A stretch of DNA of 64,000 nt from Mansonella perstans. Its lineage: Eukaryota > Nematoda > Chromadorea > Rhabditida > Onchocercidae. The position numbers and the translations under genes are program-made. Location: contig JBAMDO010000580.1 in the NCBI GenBank assembly GCA_037074765.1, positions 992,001 through 1,056,000 of the forward strand, written 5' to 3'. Shown in pieces: positions 1 through 12,102 of the stretch. Within the stretch, counting starts at the first letter, position 1. Each line of letters begins with the position of its first letter. The notes under the pieces were generated by a model. The model saw only the letters and a program-made list of their open reading frames with translations, had not been told where the DNA came from and searched no databases.

Positions 1-57
1 GCTGCATATAGAAACCATTTTTTATAATAATTTCATGCAAACTTTCATTGATTATAG

Positions 58-3020
58 ACTCAGCGCGGTCTCATCACAGTCGAAGCAAAGATAATCAGCG
101 TGAAAATCGTCATACTGCAAAGGAAGAATATCCAGAATTACAATATCGATCACCTTTAACACGCTCTGGTCCAAGTAATAAGGGAACGAGTGTGTTCGTA
201 TTTTAATCATCTTTTCGAATTAAAAAAATTTGGAGGTAGTGTATTTTATTGAGGGGACGCGAATTGTTTTCAGGATTTTTTACAAGGCGTCAATTGAGCT
301 TATGTATGTGCAGATTTACTGTTATAAATTTTCACCACTTGTTATTTTGAAAAGTTAACATTCTAAAAATTTTCAGTGCTTCGGAACTTGGTCGCAATTC
401 ATACCGTTATCGGAGCAAGGCTTTCAAACGGCATTATGCTGACTCGTCTTTAACCACTGATTGCTGGTAGAATTTTTGATTAAATTAAGCAATTTTTTGC
501 AAAATTGTGTTGAAGTCAGATCTGAAATTGAAATCAGAATTCTAAATAAATGTTGCAGCAATATTTTTTTGAAGATTTCAAGAGTAGGGCTTATACTTGA
601 GGGATTAAAAGTTTGTTTTCAGGATATACTTCCAGAAATTCTTATTTCAAGTTTTCTTTTTATACTTAACTGATTTGTAATATCTTCTCTCATTTTCGCC
701 ATTTTAAAAGATTAAAAAGGGTTCGAATTGCGCATCAATTTTGCAAAATTTCAGGTCAAGTGGAAAAAGTGTTACGAGACCTGTAAGTGATCGTTATCCA
801 AAGAAAAATGATTATTCAACTTCTTGGCGTCCAGAAATGCATCGTAAATCTTATTCTACAGAGATATCTGGTATTTTTTCACAGTCATTTGTTCGATCTT
901 GGTCTGAGGAAGTGCAGCTGTACTTTATCATAATTATTTAGTACCTAGTAATTCTTATTTCCCATCAGCGGAAGCTTTTGTTAACCACCTCTGTTGGCTG
1001 TTTGTGTTATTAAATCAGCTTTGGATACATTCCTTTTTGCCACATTATTAAATTTTTTTTGATCCGGATGTTTTTACTTGGTTTCAGCGAAGTTTTTGTT
1101 CCAATTTCAGATTTATCAAAACGATCGTCTACTGCTAAAATTGCACGGACAGGAGACCCTGAAAAAGACAGAATTGTTCAACTTCCGATTGTCCAACTGA
1201 AACGAGTTATTGAGGTATGTCCATGTCTCGTAAAAGTGTCATATCGCTTTTTTATAGATTTAATTGGACAGAAATTACAAAAATTTTCTTTTTAATGGAG
1301 TTCTTGTTCAGCTAATAGACAGCATTTAGAAACAGGAATTAAATATCAGCGTGAATGTTTCACCTCCAAATTGTCAGAAAGCGTCTGTTGGAAACTCGCA
1401 ATATGTTCCTCTGCTGAACCGTGAACGAAATCCTGCTCAAGTTTACGATGGCGACATTTCGATGGTAATCTTTTTTTACTTTGTATATTTTTTTGTTGGA
1501 ATTGGAATTTCAACTACTTCATATTAGTGGGATTGAGTAGTTTTTTCAAATTATTTCAGCAATATAGTCCAAGAAGTGAACACGGTACAGTTGCAGTGGC
1601 ATCTTCAGTTCCTTTACCCAACAAATGTTCAATTTCGCCGTCAGGCATGATTTCTCTTGATTGTCTCTTATTGACCTGAAGTTATAATTACTTCAACTAC
1701 AAATTTTTCAGGAGCTCAAGGAAAAGCAGTAGTTAAACCTGTGAAGTTTGCCGAAGGAATTGAAAAACCTGAAATTCGAGATCTGTCATTCACATTGAAT
1801 GATAAAAAGGAAGATGTAAGAGCTGATTTTGAATTTCTTGTTCCATTTTTTTTTTTTTTTTGTTTTATTTTGATGAAAGATGAGTCTTTTATAGAGTGCA
1901 GAAATTATGACAGCGACTGAAGAATTGGCAGAATTGACTAAGGTATTTGATGTCGATGAACGAGATTTCGAGAAAGAAAAGACCAGGCCTTTAATGGTTT
2001 GTTGCTATTTATCAAGTTGACGTTATTGCTGACGGACCACTTGCTTCTACTAATCTGTCAGTAAACGATGTGGAAAGTAAATTAATCGAACATTTGATTA
2101 CTGTTTATGAGAGTGGTCATTCCGATGAATTTGTACCGGTTGAAGAGAAGAAATCCACCGTAGATGTAAGCGAAGTTATCACGGATGCTGCACAAGCACT
2201 TGGAGCAAAAATCATCTCTCTTTTCAAAAAGGGTCCAACTCATTTAGATTATCCGACATCAGAACTATATGATGGACCATTAGCTTCAACAAGTGTTGCA
2301 TCAGAAGTGGAAGAACCACTGCAACAGCATGTTAATGTTGTCACACGATGACTTGTTAATACCTAGGCGGTTTGTAGAGGTACAGTGGAAGGTTACAGTT
2401 CATCGAAACGTCCAGTGTAATAAACATTAACATGCTTGTTGTTTTGATTAGCATATCTTTATTACTAACATTTCTTTTCACTGTTCAAATCATTCAGTGA
2501 GTTTTATAAGTTGGTTCTGCCAACTGCATATCTGTTATTGAAGAATGTGACACACATGCGAGAAAGCAAGTATGAGTATTTTTAGGCCACAATCGGACAA
2601 AGAAAGCTGAAGCAACACAATTGGAGTACTTCAGAAAAAGCTGATAATCTTGAGCAGCATGATTCATCTCCTGTGGAAAATTTGAAAGCTGACTCAATCT
2701 CTGCATTATCCAAATTATCAAGTAAGTATCGATATTATACAAGTCTGGGGAGTTGCTAATTGGTTCATTTCTGATTTTAAGAAAGCTGCTTAATATTTTC
2801 CAATTTTGAGTGATTGTCAAAAGTTTGCTTTATTCAAAATGAAGCATATGCAAGAGTAGGAAATTAATTTAAAACCTTCTGGTTTTTTCACTGAAAATGT
2901 TGGTACAGTTTGATTGCATAATCTAAATCATAATATTTACTGATTTCAGAAATTCCGACAGAAACTGTTTTACAAAATTTAAGTTCACTCACTGCGGAAT
3001 TTAATGCTGTCGTGGATTAA
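58..3020 (+). CDS. 3' part of an unrecognised repeat-containing protein gene (5' end outside window)
   Basis: Not recognised with confidence. Phase-consistent exons are 377-466, 755-870, 1111-1214, 1330-1464, 1560-1644, 1712-1815 and 1895-1996, then an open stretch of about 2014-2351. A coding-like block at 58-about 198 precedes them, and a possible short exon lies near 274-331. The protein is Ser/Arg/Lys-rich and low-complexity upstream (for example SKRSSTAKIARTGDPEKDR). Its end carries two copies of a motif, DGPLASTNLS and DGPLASTSVA, each followed by L-x-x-H-(I/V)-x-V; the first copy continues into YESGHSDE. From memory, short tail repeats of this style occur in large nematode cytoskeletal proteins such as UNC-44-type ankyrins; this is unverified. 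The intron after 1644 starts with GC. The join between 1996 and 2014 does not keep frame. There are two possible ends: a stop at 2349-2351, or exons 2586-2721 and 2950-3020, reached through a good GTAAGC donor at 2166. Confidence 0.5.
2419..2424 (+). promoter_or_regulatory. Poly(A) signal for the short isoform of the first gene
   Basis: AATAAA lies about 68 bases after the stop at 2349-2351. This supports real transcripts ending here, separate from the longer form that would splice into 2586-3020. Confidence 0.45.
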
Positions 3021-4043
3021 AAACGAACAGTTTTTCCATATTTTATTTGGTGCATTTGTTTCTTGTTCAAATATTTTATTATTCAAATTTCATTTATTTG
3101 ATATTCTATTAAAAATGTTTTTGGATAATAAGAATTAAACTCATGTCATCGGATGTTGTAAATCTTATGTTAAGTAAAATCAAAGATAAACGAAATTTCG
3201 TTGTTTTTAGTTGCATGTAATATTGAGTAAATAGAAATTTTTTAATTGTGAATATTGTAACGATTAAGTATCATTTTAAGGAGTTTAATTTCTGCGTTTC
3301 ATTTTCATGTTTTTTTTTGCTGCTGTATATTTTTGATTATCATCAATTAACTAACGAACTGTACATGATTCTGATGTGAATAAGCAAATTTATTGTGCTA
3401 TTTACTATGATTTTAATAATTTTGGTGTATTTTAATTTGTGATGGGCATCGAAGTGTGTTTTGCTGTTTTTTAACACTGCAGTGATTTTTAACCGTGGTA
3501 GTGAAGCTATTTTTTATGGTCAATAGTATATGTTAACGTATGTATCGGCTAAAGATGCTTAAACCGACAACTATAACAAGTTAACAATATTTTATTATTA
3601 AACCTATGATGTGTAAGAACAATTAAAATACCATATTCTGTTATTTGATACGTTTACAATGACCATAAAAATTCTTAATTAAACAAATACTGGTTTTGCA
3701 TATTTTGCAGAAGTTATGAGTGCTAATATTTCAGGTGAGTGAGATATTATCGGATTTTTTCAATAATTTACAGCAAAGTTTGTGTCAAATGATAGAAGAG
3801 ATAGTCTTCTTATAGGAAACATGTGGTATATCGATAGTTCGTACAAATACATTTAGCAAAAAATAATATTGACCAATTCAGCCCAAGAAATAGGTGACCT
3901 GGTATGGAAATCATTTGCAGAAGCTCACGATTTCATGACTATCATTGAAATATGAACAGTCAAATATTAAATATTGCGGAATAGAAGAATTAATAAAAAT
4001 TTTGCTGCATCCAATTTTTGATGTCGTTATTTATGCGACATTG
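3021..4043. other. Intergenic spacer, no gene seen
   Basis: AT-rich, with stop codons in all frames at short intervals. It holds the 3' UTR of the first gene and presumably the promoter of the ALG1-type gene. No repeat, tRNA or conserved element was recognised. Confidence 0.6.
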
Positions 4044-4051
4044 TTCTATAG
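4044..4051 (+). promoter_or_regulatory. Putative trans-splice acceptor before ALG1-type start
   Basis: A TTCTATAG 3' splice site stands 14 bases before the ATG at 4066, with no upstream exon that joins to it in frame. In nematodes this position usually receives a spliced leader. Inferred from position only. Confidence 0.45.
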
Positions 4052-4065
4052 ATAGATAAGTTATA

Positions 4066-7000
4066 ATGGTACTCCGTGGAAAAAATGCAATATTGGTAGT
4101 TGTTGGAGATATTGGCCGAAGTCCACGAATGTGTTATCATGCTAGATCGTTGGCGGATAAGAATTATCGCGTGCAACTAGTAGGCTATACAGATTCGGTG
4201 ATACATCAATCTATACAACAGCATCCATATATTAGGTATTTTGATGCTTTGTATTTCTGCTCTGATATTTCATAATTTATGATCGGAATGTAGATATCAG
4301 ATAAAACTATTGTTTCTTTCGCTATCAATAAGTAAAAATATCAATAAATATCAGTAAGTAAACTATCAACATATCCTATATCTGTTATAAGGATAAATTA
4401 ATTTCTCAAATAACGTTCACTTACTGATCATGATTTTCATTGCTGAGTTACTTGCTCAAATGCTTGAAATATTTAGGTTCCATTATTTCTTCACAACTTA
4501 ACTATTATTTTTATAGTATTATTTCACTAAGATGTCCACCAGAATACTTCTCTAAACTACGGCCAATCTTTGCTTTAATATTGAAATTCTTATGGACTTT
4601 TATTGTTCTACTTTTAACGCTTTTCTTCCGTATTGATTGGCCTCTGTTAATTATGGTGCAGAATCCTCCTGGATTACCATCTCTTCTCGCTTGCTGGCTG
4701 GTTGTTTCTTTTATTTCAAAAATATTCACCTATTTATATAAAATCAAAAAAATTTATGCGAAATATCAACAAGAAATAATTTGTTAATTTATATATTTTC
4801 ATTCTTTATTTATTTCATATGAAATTAACTTTTGGGATGCTTTTTGACGTATAACGATCGTTTCAGTGTGCTCGTATTAAAAGAGCCCAATTTATCATTG
4901 ATTGGCATAATTATACCTATTCAGTATTACGAAGAAAATATAATATCGATGAAATACGCGTTGATCGTGCTTCTGATCAACGAATGCAGAATTCTTTAAA
5001 TTGTTCTGACGATCATGGATTGGGTATTGTCATTTTTTGACAATGTTTGTTTGATGGAATTTCTCGAATCTGTAGTTGCTTATTCGAGATTTAGGATAGA
5101 TTATAAATCCGAAGTATTATTTACATTTCAGCAGTAAGTGATGTTTCCAGTATACGTGGAAAAAGAATGACACGAATAGAACGGGCTGTTCAAACTGCAA
5201 CAGTTACAGCAAATAAAAGAAAACGCCAAGTTGATAGAAAGAAGAGATGCTCAATCATGCAGAGGTCAGCGCTCAGCAGGAAGTGAAGCAACTTTGACGC
5301 ATAGTTTACTGTTAATAAACGATTTTTTTTTTTTTTAAACATTTTTTTTAGATGTATTGAGCAGATATATTACTGGGAAGGTTACTTTGGTCGTCGTGCT
5401 GATTTGAACATTTGTGTAACTCATGCTATGCGGCAAGATATGTTTGATGCATGGAGCATTAGTGCAGCTACAGTATACGATCGGCCTCCCGCTTGGAGCT
5501 TTCGAAAGTTGACCGATGAAGAACGACATAAATTTCTTTTGAAATTAATCGATTATGGTGGAGAATTCGAAATTTTTAAAGCTTGTAATAATGTAGGCTT
5601 GCAAAGAGATTGCGTTTTCGTTGAAGGTTATTTTTTATTACACATTTGATTTTATTTAGAAGTAATCGAAATACACAGCAGGAAAAAACTTCCTGTTGCT
5701 ATTTTCTTTCAGAAACGTTGTTGTCTTATCGTAACAGTGATGGTGAAGTTCACCTTCGAAAAGACCGTCCTTTACTTCTTGTCTCATCTACAAGTTGGAC
5801 AGAAGATGAAGATTTTGGACTTTTACTTGATGCGCTTCGTGAATTTGATAATATCGCTAAACTTTCTTCAAAAGCGTACGTTTCATTAATTCCTTTTCTT
5901 TTCCAATATTATTCCTTATTTTTTTTCTCGGAATATTATTTTTCAAATATTTAATTAGGAATCCAGTAACTCGGCTGCCATTCATAACATGTATAATTAC
6001 CGGACGCGGACCATTACGCTCATATTATTTGAGTCGCATTGAACATATGCAAATGCAAAATGTTGAAATATTAACACCATGGTTAAAAGCAGAAGATTAT
6101 CCGCTCTTGCTTGGTTGTGCTGATATCGGAGTTTCCCTGCATACTTCTACATCGGGTAATAAGTTTATTTTTTAGAAATGGAGATAAATGTAAAATAGTT
6201 TTTAATAGTGCGATTTGCAAAATTACTTTTATGTTTAAGTCTATTGATTTTTATTATTAAAACTCATTTGCAAAACTGATGTTTTCTCGATTAAGGTCTG
6301 GATTTACCAATGAAGATAGTGGATATGCTTGGATGTGGTTTGCCTGTCATTGCCAAACGATTTGGTTGCATCAATGAACTCGTTTTAGATGGGCATAATG
6401 GACGACTATTCGATACTTCTCATGAACTTTCACATATTATTAAGTCATTGGCATGTGGTTTTCCTCTTCATTGCAATGTTAGTTTTTATTCACACAACAA
6501 ATTTTAGTCATTATTAGTAGGCGAAAGATATTTAAAATGATGAGAATTAATCCTCTCTTACAATATCATGTTTTGTTTGTTCAGCTTTTGTAACTCAAAA
6601 TCTTAGTTTAATTAAAGTTATCGAATTTACATATTTTACATATAACAGCAATTGAACACATTAACATCAAATGTTGATTCCGATCCTCTAATATCGTGGA
6701 ATAAAAACTGGGATGCGTGCATGTGGCCTTTGGTGTGCAGTTATGGAACTTTGTCAGTTGAGGATCTGGCACGTCGTCAAAGGTACTGATTCTTTAAATA
6801 TCCCTCACCTAGTGAACAATATAAAGGAAATAGCAGCAGCGGTCGATACAAGGAAATTGATAAATGACTAACCAATAATCTTAAATGTTTGGAAAATATC
6901 AAGCAGATATATAGTATCATTTATCATTTACCTTTCATTCTGACGAAGAAATTTTTGCTGTAATGTTTTTTTTTCCTTTGCATAATAGTTGTTGTTAAGA

Positions 7001-7186
7001 TTCGCTGTAATCTCACTTCAAAATCAAACAGAAACTGCTGAAGTGCACGATATATCGGAACTGAAGCAACAGAATAATAATTGGCATGAAAGTACCAAGT
7101 TTGAAGATGTTGAGGATAATTCTGGTGATGATTGTTTACGGGAAGAGATTTCAAAAGATGAAAAACTCAAGAAAATTTTGGTGTAA
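4066..7186 (+). CDS. alg-1-like (ALG1): ALG1-type chitobiosyldiphosphodolichol beta-mannosyltransferase
   Basis: Adds the first mannose, from GDP-mannose, to GlcNAc2-PP-dolichol on the cytosolic face of the ER, the committed mannose step of N-glycan precursor assembly. Ten exons in consistent phase: 4066-4235, 4517-4700, 4867-5023, 5132-5264, 5352-5626, 5713-5875, 5959-6155, 6296-6477, 6649-6782 and 7000-7186 (593 residues; the human enzyme has about 464). Family marks: [13 protein letters not shown] near the N-terminus, a membrane segment at about residues 77-96, [46 protein letters not shown], and [15 protein letters not shown], the nucleotide-sugar site of GT33. Two additions are unusual: a basic insertion of roughly 65 residues after IDWHNY (end of exon 3 and all of exon 4) and an acidic C-terminal tail of about 60 residues. 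The identity is strong; the exact acceptors of exons 2 and 10 were chosen by phase. Confidence 0.93.
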
Positions 7187-7210
7187 TATTCTGAATTCAA
7201 GATATAGACT

Positions 7211-7216
7211 AATAAA
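7211..7216 (+). promoter_or_regulatory. Poly(A) signal of ALG1-type gene
   Basis: AATAAA 25 bases after the stop at 7184-7186, the expected spacing for a short nematode 3' UTR. Confidence 0.55.
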
Positions 7217-8241
7217 AGTAGTTTTTGCAATCTTTGTAGACTTTTAGCAATTGGGAAGAATTAATTCAGATGGTTTTCTTAAGTACAAAGAAGATTAAAA
7301 GCTTTAGTTCTCTGTGAATTCAGAAGTTTGCTCATTGTTTTCCCGTTCTTTTTCTCGTTATATTTTTGCGAAATCCTGTGATTGTTTGTTTTTCATTTAG
7401 CGACGCTCAGTATGCGAAAATTAAAAGCAACTTATTTTTCAAAGATGTAAATCTTAAAATGAGTTGATTATTCTATCTCATAACATAGAAAAGTTTTCAT
7501 TTGATCGTTCTCGAAGAGTAAATAACTGCTTTTTATTATAAAAGCTCAAGAAACTATTTATAAATGCATTACAAAGAGCTTATAAATTCAAAAAAAAATA
7601 ACGAATACAGAGAGGGACTAAAATTCGTTTGATATACTATGACGTTGTTTTAATTTATTGTTAGGATTTATAAACTCTCTTTTCTATGTGATTAATTTAT
7701 TTGCACATTCCTACTGCTTGTATTTTTAATATTGTTATGATTAGTTGATTATATTTATCAAATTTTATCATTTTAGAGTAGTTTTGTTATTCCATAATTG
7801 CAGATCTCATAACATTGCGGTTTTAAAATGGATGCTTTATATGGGTCTTAAAAATAAAATGTTCATTATTTACTCTTTAATTCAGTCGTCCGGCGGCTCG
7901 AAACAGCTAGTAAGTGGGACATTTTCCGAATTATGTATTCGGTTGTTTAAATGATGTATTCCTGCTGCAACTAATTGAAGGCATTTACAATAACCTATTT
8001 TCTTATTGTGTAATATGGTACTTGCACAGCATCGAGAAAAATTCATCTTTCAAACAAATAATAAAAAAACAGAATTAAAACAATGTTGTTTTAAAAGGCC
8101 ACTTTCAAACAAATATGTATCATGCTTTGGTTTTGAATAGATAATCAAATTTTTGGATTACACTTTATTTTTTCATAGATTAATACGTAAGTAATTTTAT
8201 CAAGTTCATGATTACAAATAATGCATTCAATCATTGCATTG
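7217..8241. other. Intergenic spacer with one orphan micro-exon-like segment
   Basis: AT-rich and without a recognised gene. The only unusual part is a GC-rich 24-base segment at 7886-7909 bounded by a good acceptor (TTAATTCAG) and a consensus donor (GTAAGT); see findings. Confidence 0.5.
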
Positions 8242-8249
8242 TTTTATAG
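8242..8249 (+). promoter_or_regulatory. Putative trans-splice acceptor before small membrane protein gene
   Basis: A TTTTATAG acceptor ends five bases before the ATG at 8255. No upstream exon joins it in phase, so spliced-leader addition is the simplest reading. Confidence 0.45.
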
Positions 8250-8254
8250 CAAAA

Positions 8255-9450
8255 ATGCTGCCACTAATGACGATTGCTTGCATCTTTCCAACAATTCCTA
8301 TCTTCATTTTATCATTACTTATCATCGGCTGCTGTAAGTTCGTCTGGCAGACTTAAATATTTCAAAAAAAAAAAAAAACAAAAAACAAAAAGAAAAATAT
8401 TTTGGAAGAATTTTGAAATTTTAAAAAAATATCTTTTATGAATGAAAAATGTAGTTTTTTTTAAAAACTTGTAATGAATACAATGAATGATTTATTTAAA
8501 AACACAACAAAATATTTCAAGCAATGTAAGGCTGTACGAAAGAGAGTCCATTGTTAATTTGATACGCATTCTTAATGTTGCCTCAAAATGTTTTATTTAA
8601 TGATGTGATGAGATAATTGGGATACTCTTTTACTAACTTCAGATGAATGTTGTAAATTATAGAATGGCAAATGAAAAGACTATGTAGGGTTGGCAAATAT
8701 ATAATGCATTAAGAGATCCTAGGCTCTTAAGTAGTATTGAGGAATGCATTTGATTCTTAGGCACATCAATTTCCTCCAAAAAAAAAAGTCATCAAAATTA
8801 TCAAGGAGTAATATATATTTGCAAGCACAGTGCAAAATTTCTTCTAGCTTCCAAAAAAGTGGAACCTCGAATGGGCGGAGAAGGTGGGCCATCAAGTCAA
8901 GGACAAACAACACCGGGGTCAACACCTGCTAAGCCTGCTGAACCTGCTGAAAAGGTTTTATTGAGCATATTTGCTCTTCAATGAATATAAGAATGGATTG
9001 CATGCGATCATTGTATGTACAATACTATACAATAGTGAAACGATTTTTCATTTTTCAGAAACCAAACGAAAAAGAAGTAAACAAAGAGGTCAATTTTCAA
9101 TTCTCATCATTTTCCTCTTTAATTATGCATCATTAAAGATAAACTTATAAAGATGGGTCATAGAAATTAAAATGATTTGAACTTGAAGAATGCTTCCTTG
9201 TAATAAATAAAAAAAGAAAAAAAAGAGGAATTTGGAATTAACTTTTGAATATTTTGTCATTAAATTTAACAAATCCACTGGAAATATTAACATTTTGAGA
9301 TTGTAGAATGCACCGAAAAAAGAGACTAACACCGGTGCTGGTGCTGCAGCTGAAAGCGAGAAAATAGGGGAAGAAGGAGGTTATGAATCATGTCCTGATA
9401 TGACACCTGAACAACTTGCGAAAATTGCAAACGAATCACCAGCAAAATAA
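8255..9450 (+). CDS. Small single-pass low-complexity protein, function unknown
   Basis: Four exons join in phase: 8255-8333, 8848-8954, 9059-9088 (a 30-base micro-exon) and 9307-9450, giving 119 residues. Residues 1-27 are almost entirely hydrophobic (MLPLMTIACIFPTIPIF...), so they form a signal peptide or signal anchor. The remainder is hydrophilic and low-complexity, with PAKPAEPAEK in exon 2, a Gly/Ala/Glu-rich stretch, and the ending ESCPDMTPEQLAKIANESPAK (21 residues, given here as ESCPDMTPEQ then LAKIANESPAK). No known domain was recognised; it may be a nematode-specific secreted or membrane-anchored protein. The start was chosen because a splice acceptor lies just upstream. The TAA stop touches a GTGAGT donor, so an intron in the 3' UTR, with the next exon near 10224, is possible. 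Confidence 0.7.
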
Positions 9451-10627
9451 GTGAGTAAATAATGCAAGTAAAATAGTATGCGAAATGGAAAATTAGAGCA
9501 GATGATAGGATAAAGTGAATTTGAAACTTTACTTAATTGATAAAAAAAAAACTGAATTAGTAATTAGGTTTTCTGATGATCCATGGATAGATAATTTGTT
9601 TGCTTGCACATGTATTTTATTGATGAAGAGTAAAATTTGTTAATGAATTCAGAAAATGACGCATGTAAATATGAAATGCCAAAATCAGGAGTTGAAAAAT
9701 TGATTAACCGTCGACCATTAAATTGCAAAATGTTAAAATGGCACATTTCCTGGATATCACTGAATCTTCGATGCGTCAATATCATGAAGCATACAATACA
9801 GTAGATGCTGTGATACAAATTTATGCATAACTTGTCAATTTTTCCAAATACAAAAGTTAAAACATGATTGCTATGTTAAATGATCCTTCAATCTTCATTC
9901 AACAAAATTTTCTTTAATTCGAGAAATTTTTTAAATTGATAAGGATCATTTGACAACAAAATGTAATTAATTTAATAGCTTCTATTTAACAACAACAGTA
10001 ACTGTTGCTGCTACACTAATTTAAGCGAAATTATTTGCGCATATTTTGAATTATATGTCTTGTAAACTTTAGCAATAACTAATTATATTAGGTGAGATTG
10101 TAGAAATTTATAATTTTAATCGTAGGAAAATACATATTCCGAATAGCCATAGGTGATGACAAGAAATCAGGCGAATAATTGAAAACAATTGTGATATGAT
10201 TAAATTCTTTTTAAAATTTTCAGCTGAATATTGAATCTTTACTTCCTCTGATTGATGAAGATGGCGAATATTTTTAGCCCAATAAATGCGAGCAAGGATA
10301 CTTAATTAACACTAAATACACATAAAAGCAACAATAGCGCCAGTGAGAAGTGTGTATATATAATTGAGAATAATGACGGCGAAATGGAACTCAGTGATAC
10401 GTTGCACGTGTAACGTCAGTATGAAGATAAGGGTAGAAAATATAAATGAATGGCAATATTTCCGATAAAAAGGTCGAAGTTCATTCCTTTCCTTATCCTC
10501 CGATGCATGCACACAATATCTGTATCCGGTTGAAGTTGAGTTAGACAAAAACAACAATTCAACAATAATTTTCTAAATGTTTCATTCTTCACTGCCATCT
10601 TTACTATTATCTCTTATCCTTTCCTAA

Positions 10628-10717
10628 AGAACTAATTTACCAAGAACAGTAACTCTTAGAACTAATTTACCAAGAACAGTAACTCTTAGAACTAATTTAC
10701 CAAGAACAGTAACTCTT
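10628..10717. repeat. Tandem repeat, three identical 30 bp copies
   Basis: Copies at 10628-10657, 10658-10687 and 10688-10717 of a unit that begins agaactaatttacc and ends cagtaactctt. All three are identical by eye, so the expansion is recent or homogenised. There are no spacers, so it is not a CRISPR array. Confidence 0.9.
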
Positions 10718-12082
10718 CTTGGAGCAAAAAAAAAAACGATCAGCGATCTTCCTTCAATCTCTATAAGCCTCCAACTGCTTTCTACGGGTTACAATCTACG
10801 GGTACTTTACCCAGATTTTTCAAAAGTAGATATATATATCTATCGCATAAAGCAAAAAGTTGACGAATATCATTTTTAATACTTTCATTCTTATAGCTCT
10901 TAAAAATATGCGCAATTTACCTGATAACATAATAAACAAAAGTAGAATAAATGAGATAAAGGACTGCATGATGATGAGGTGGCCAAAGTTCATACATCTT
11001 CCTTAGTTTTATACATTCTTTTGCATAGCACAAAGACTGAAATATTTCCCATTTGTAAGAAGAGTAAAATTATTTTTTGTAAGCAAATAAAATCCAAAAA
11101 TATAGCTTAAATTTATTCTCAGCTATTCTGAGCTAATGAATAATTATTATAAAATTTTTTTTGGTCTTTGCTCGTAAAATCGTTTCAAAATATTCGTATC
11201 AAGGTAGAAAAGAAAATTTGTATGAGAATTATATACCTTTTCGAAATACTCAATATTTGAAGTCCGAAAAACTATAGCAGATAATGCTAGATTAAGTATC
11301 GTCGCAAAAGATAGTCGTAGCGACAAGTTCAACCAAAATAGATACTCCTTGCAGTTATTTGGTAAAAATCTCGAAATGATTAGAACTTGAAAACACATGG
11401 ATACCAAAAATGCAGATCGATTAGAAAGGCTAAAAGTTCCTTTGTTAGTGTTTTTTTTTTCTAGATCAATTTACGAATAAGACATTCAGGTGAATGATTC
11501 ACATTACATCTTTTGAGCAATGGGCAATGAGTTGAAAATAAACTCATAAATATAACCTGATCAAATCCAAACCTCAACATTTGGGAGAAAGTCATTTCAT
11601 GTTTGGAAGAAAACAAAAGAAAACTTATTTTCCCTGTAAGAAAACTTAAGTTTTTGAAAATCAATAAACCAAATGATTTCCAAAAACTTATATTTGCTTT
11701 TTTTCTACGAAATTTCTTATAGAACTTGAAAAAAGGTAACACTATTACCTATGCAAGATTAACGACAATAAAATTTCTCCAAAGTCTAGCTTTCCTGCAG
11801 ACATGTGCAATTTCATTGTTCGCCGAATGTGTCCTCCCTTGACCTAATTGTAAAGGAAAAAACTCATTGATTTCCAACCATTGTCGCTTTACAGAATTGC
11901 AAAGCAGATTTAATTTCAAGTTAAAATCCAAGAATAAACAACTCCAATAATAATATCGCATCGTTAGCATTGAAGCTGATTTTTTTGTTTCTATTTTTTA
12001 CAAACAACTCATTCTTAGCGTAACAACGTATCTACAACAATCATTCCTTTTGAAAGTTTGAATTAATAATCTATCCGTTTCA

Positions 12083-12102
12083 TTTATTCCTGACAATTTA
12101 TT
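12083..12102 (-). promoter_or_regulatory. Poly(A) signals of eIF5B gene
   Basis: Two AATAAA hexamers on the - strand (12083-12088 and 12097-12102), about 140-150 bases past the eIF5B stop at 12239-12241. Confidence 0.45.

Noticed and set aside
10628..10717. Possible CRISPR-like array
   Set aside because: Copies are directly abutting without spacers, in a eukaryotic intergenic region.
11147..11970. Several - strand open frames downstream of eIF5B
   Set aside because: AT-rich, Phe/Leu/Lys-rich composition, no splice partners in phase and no family resemblance.
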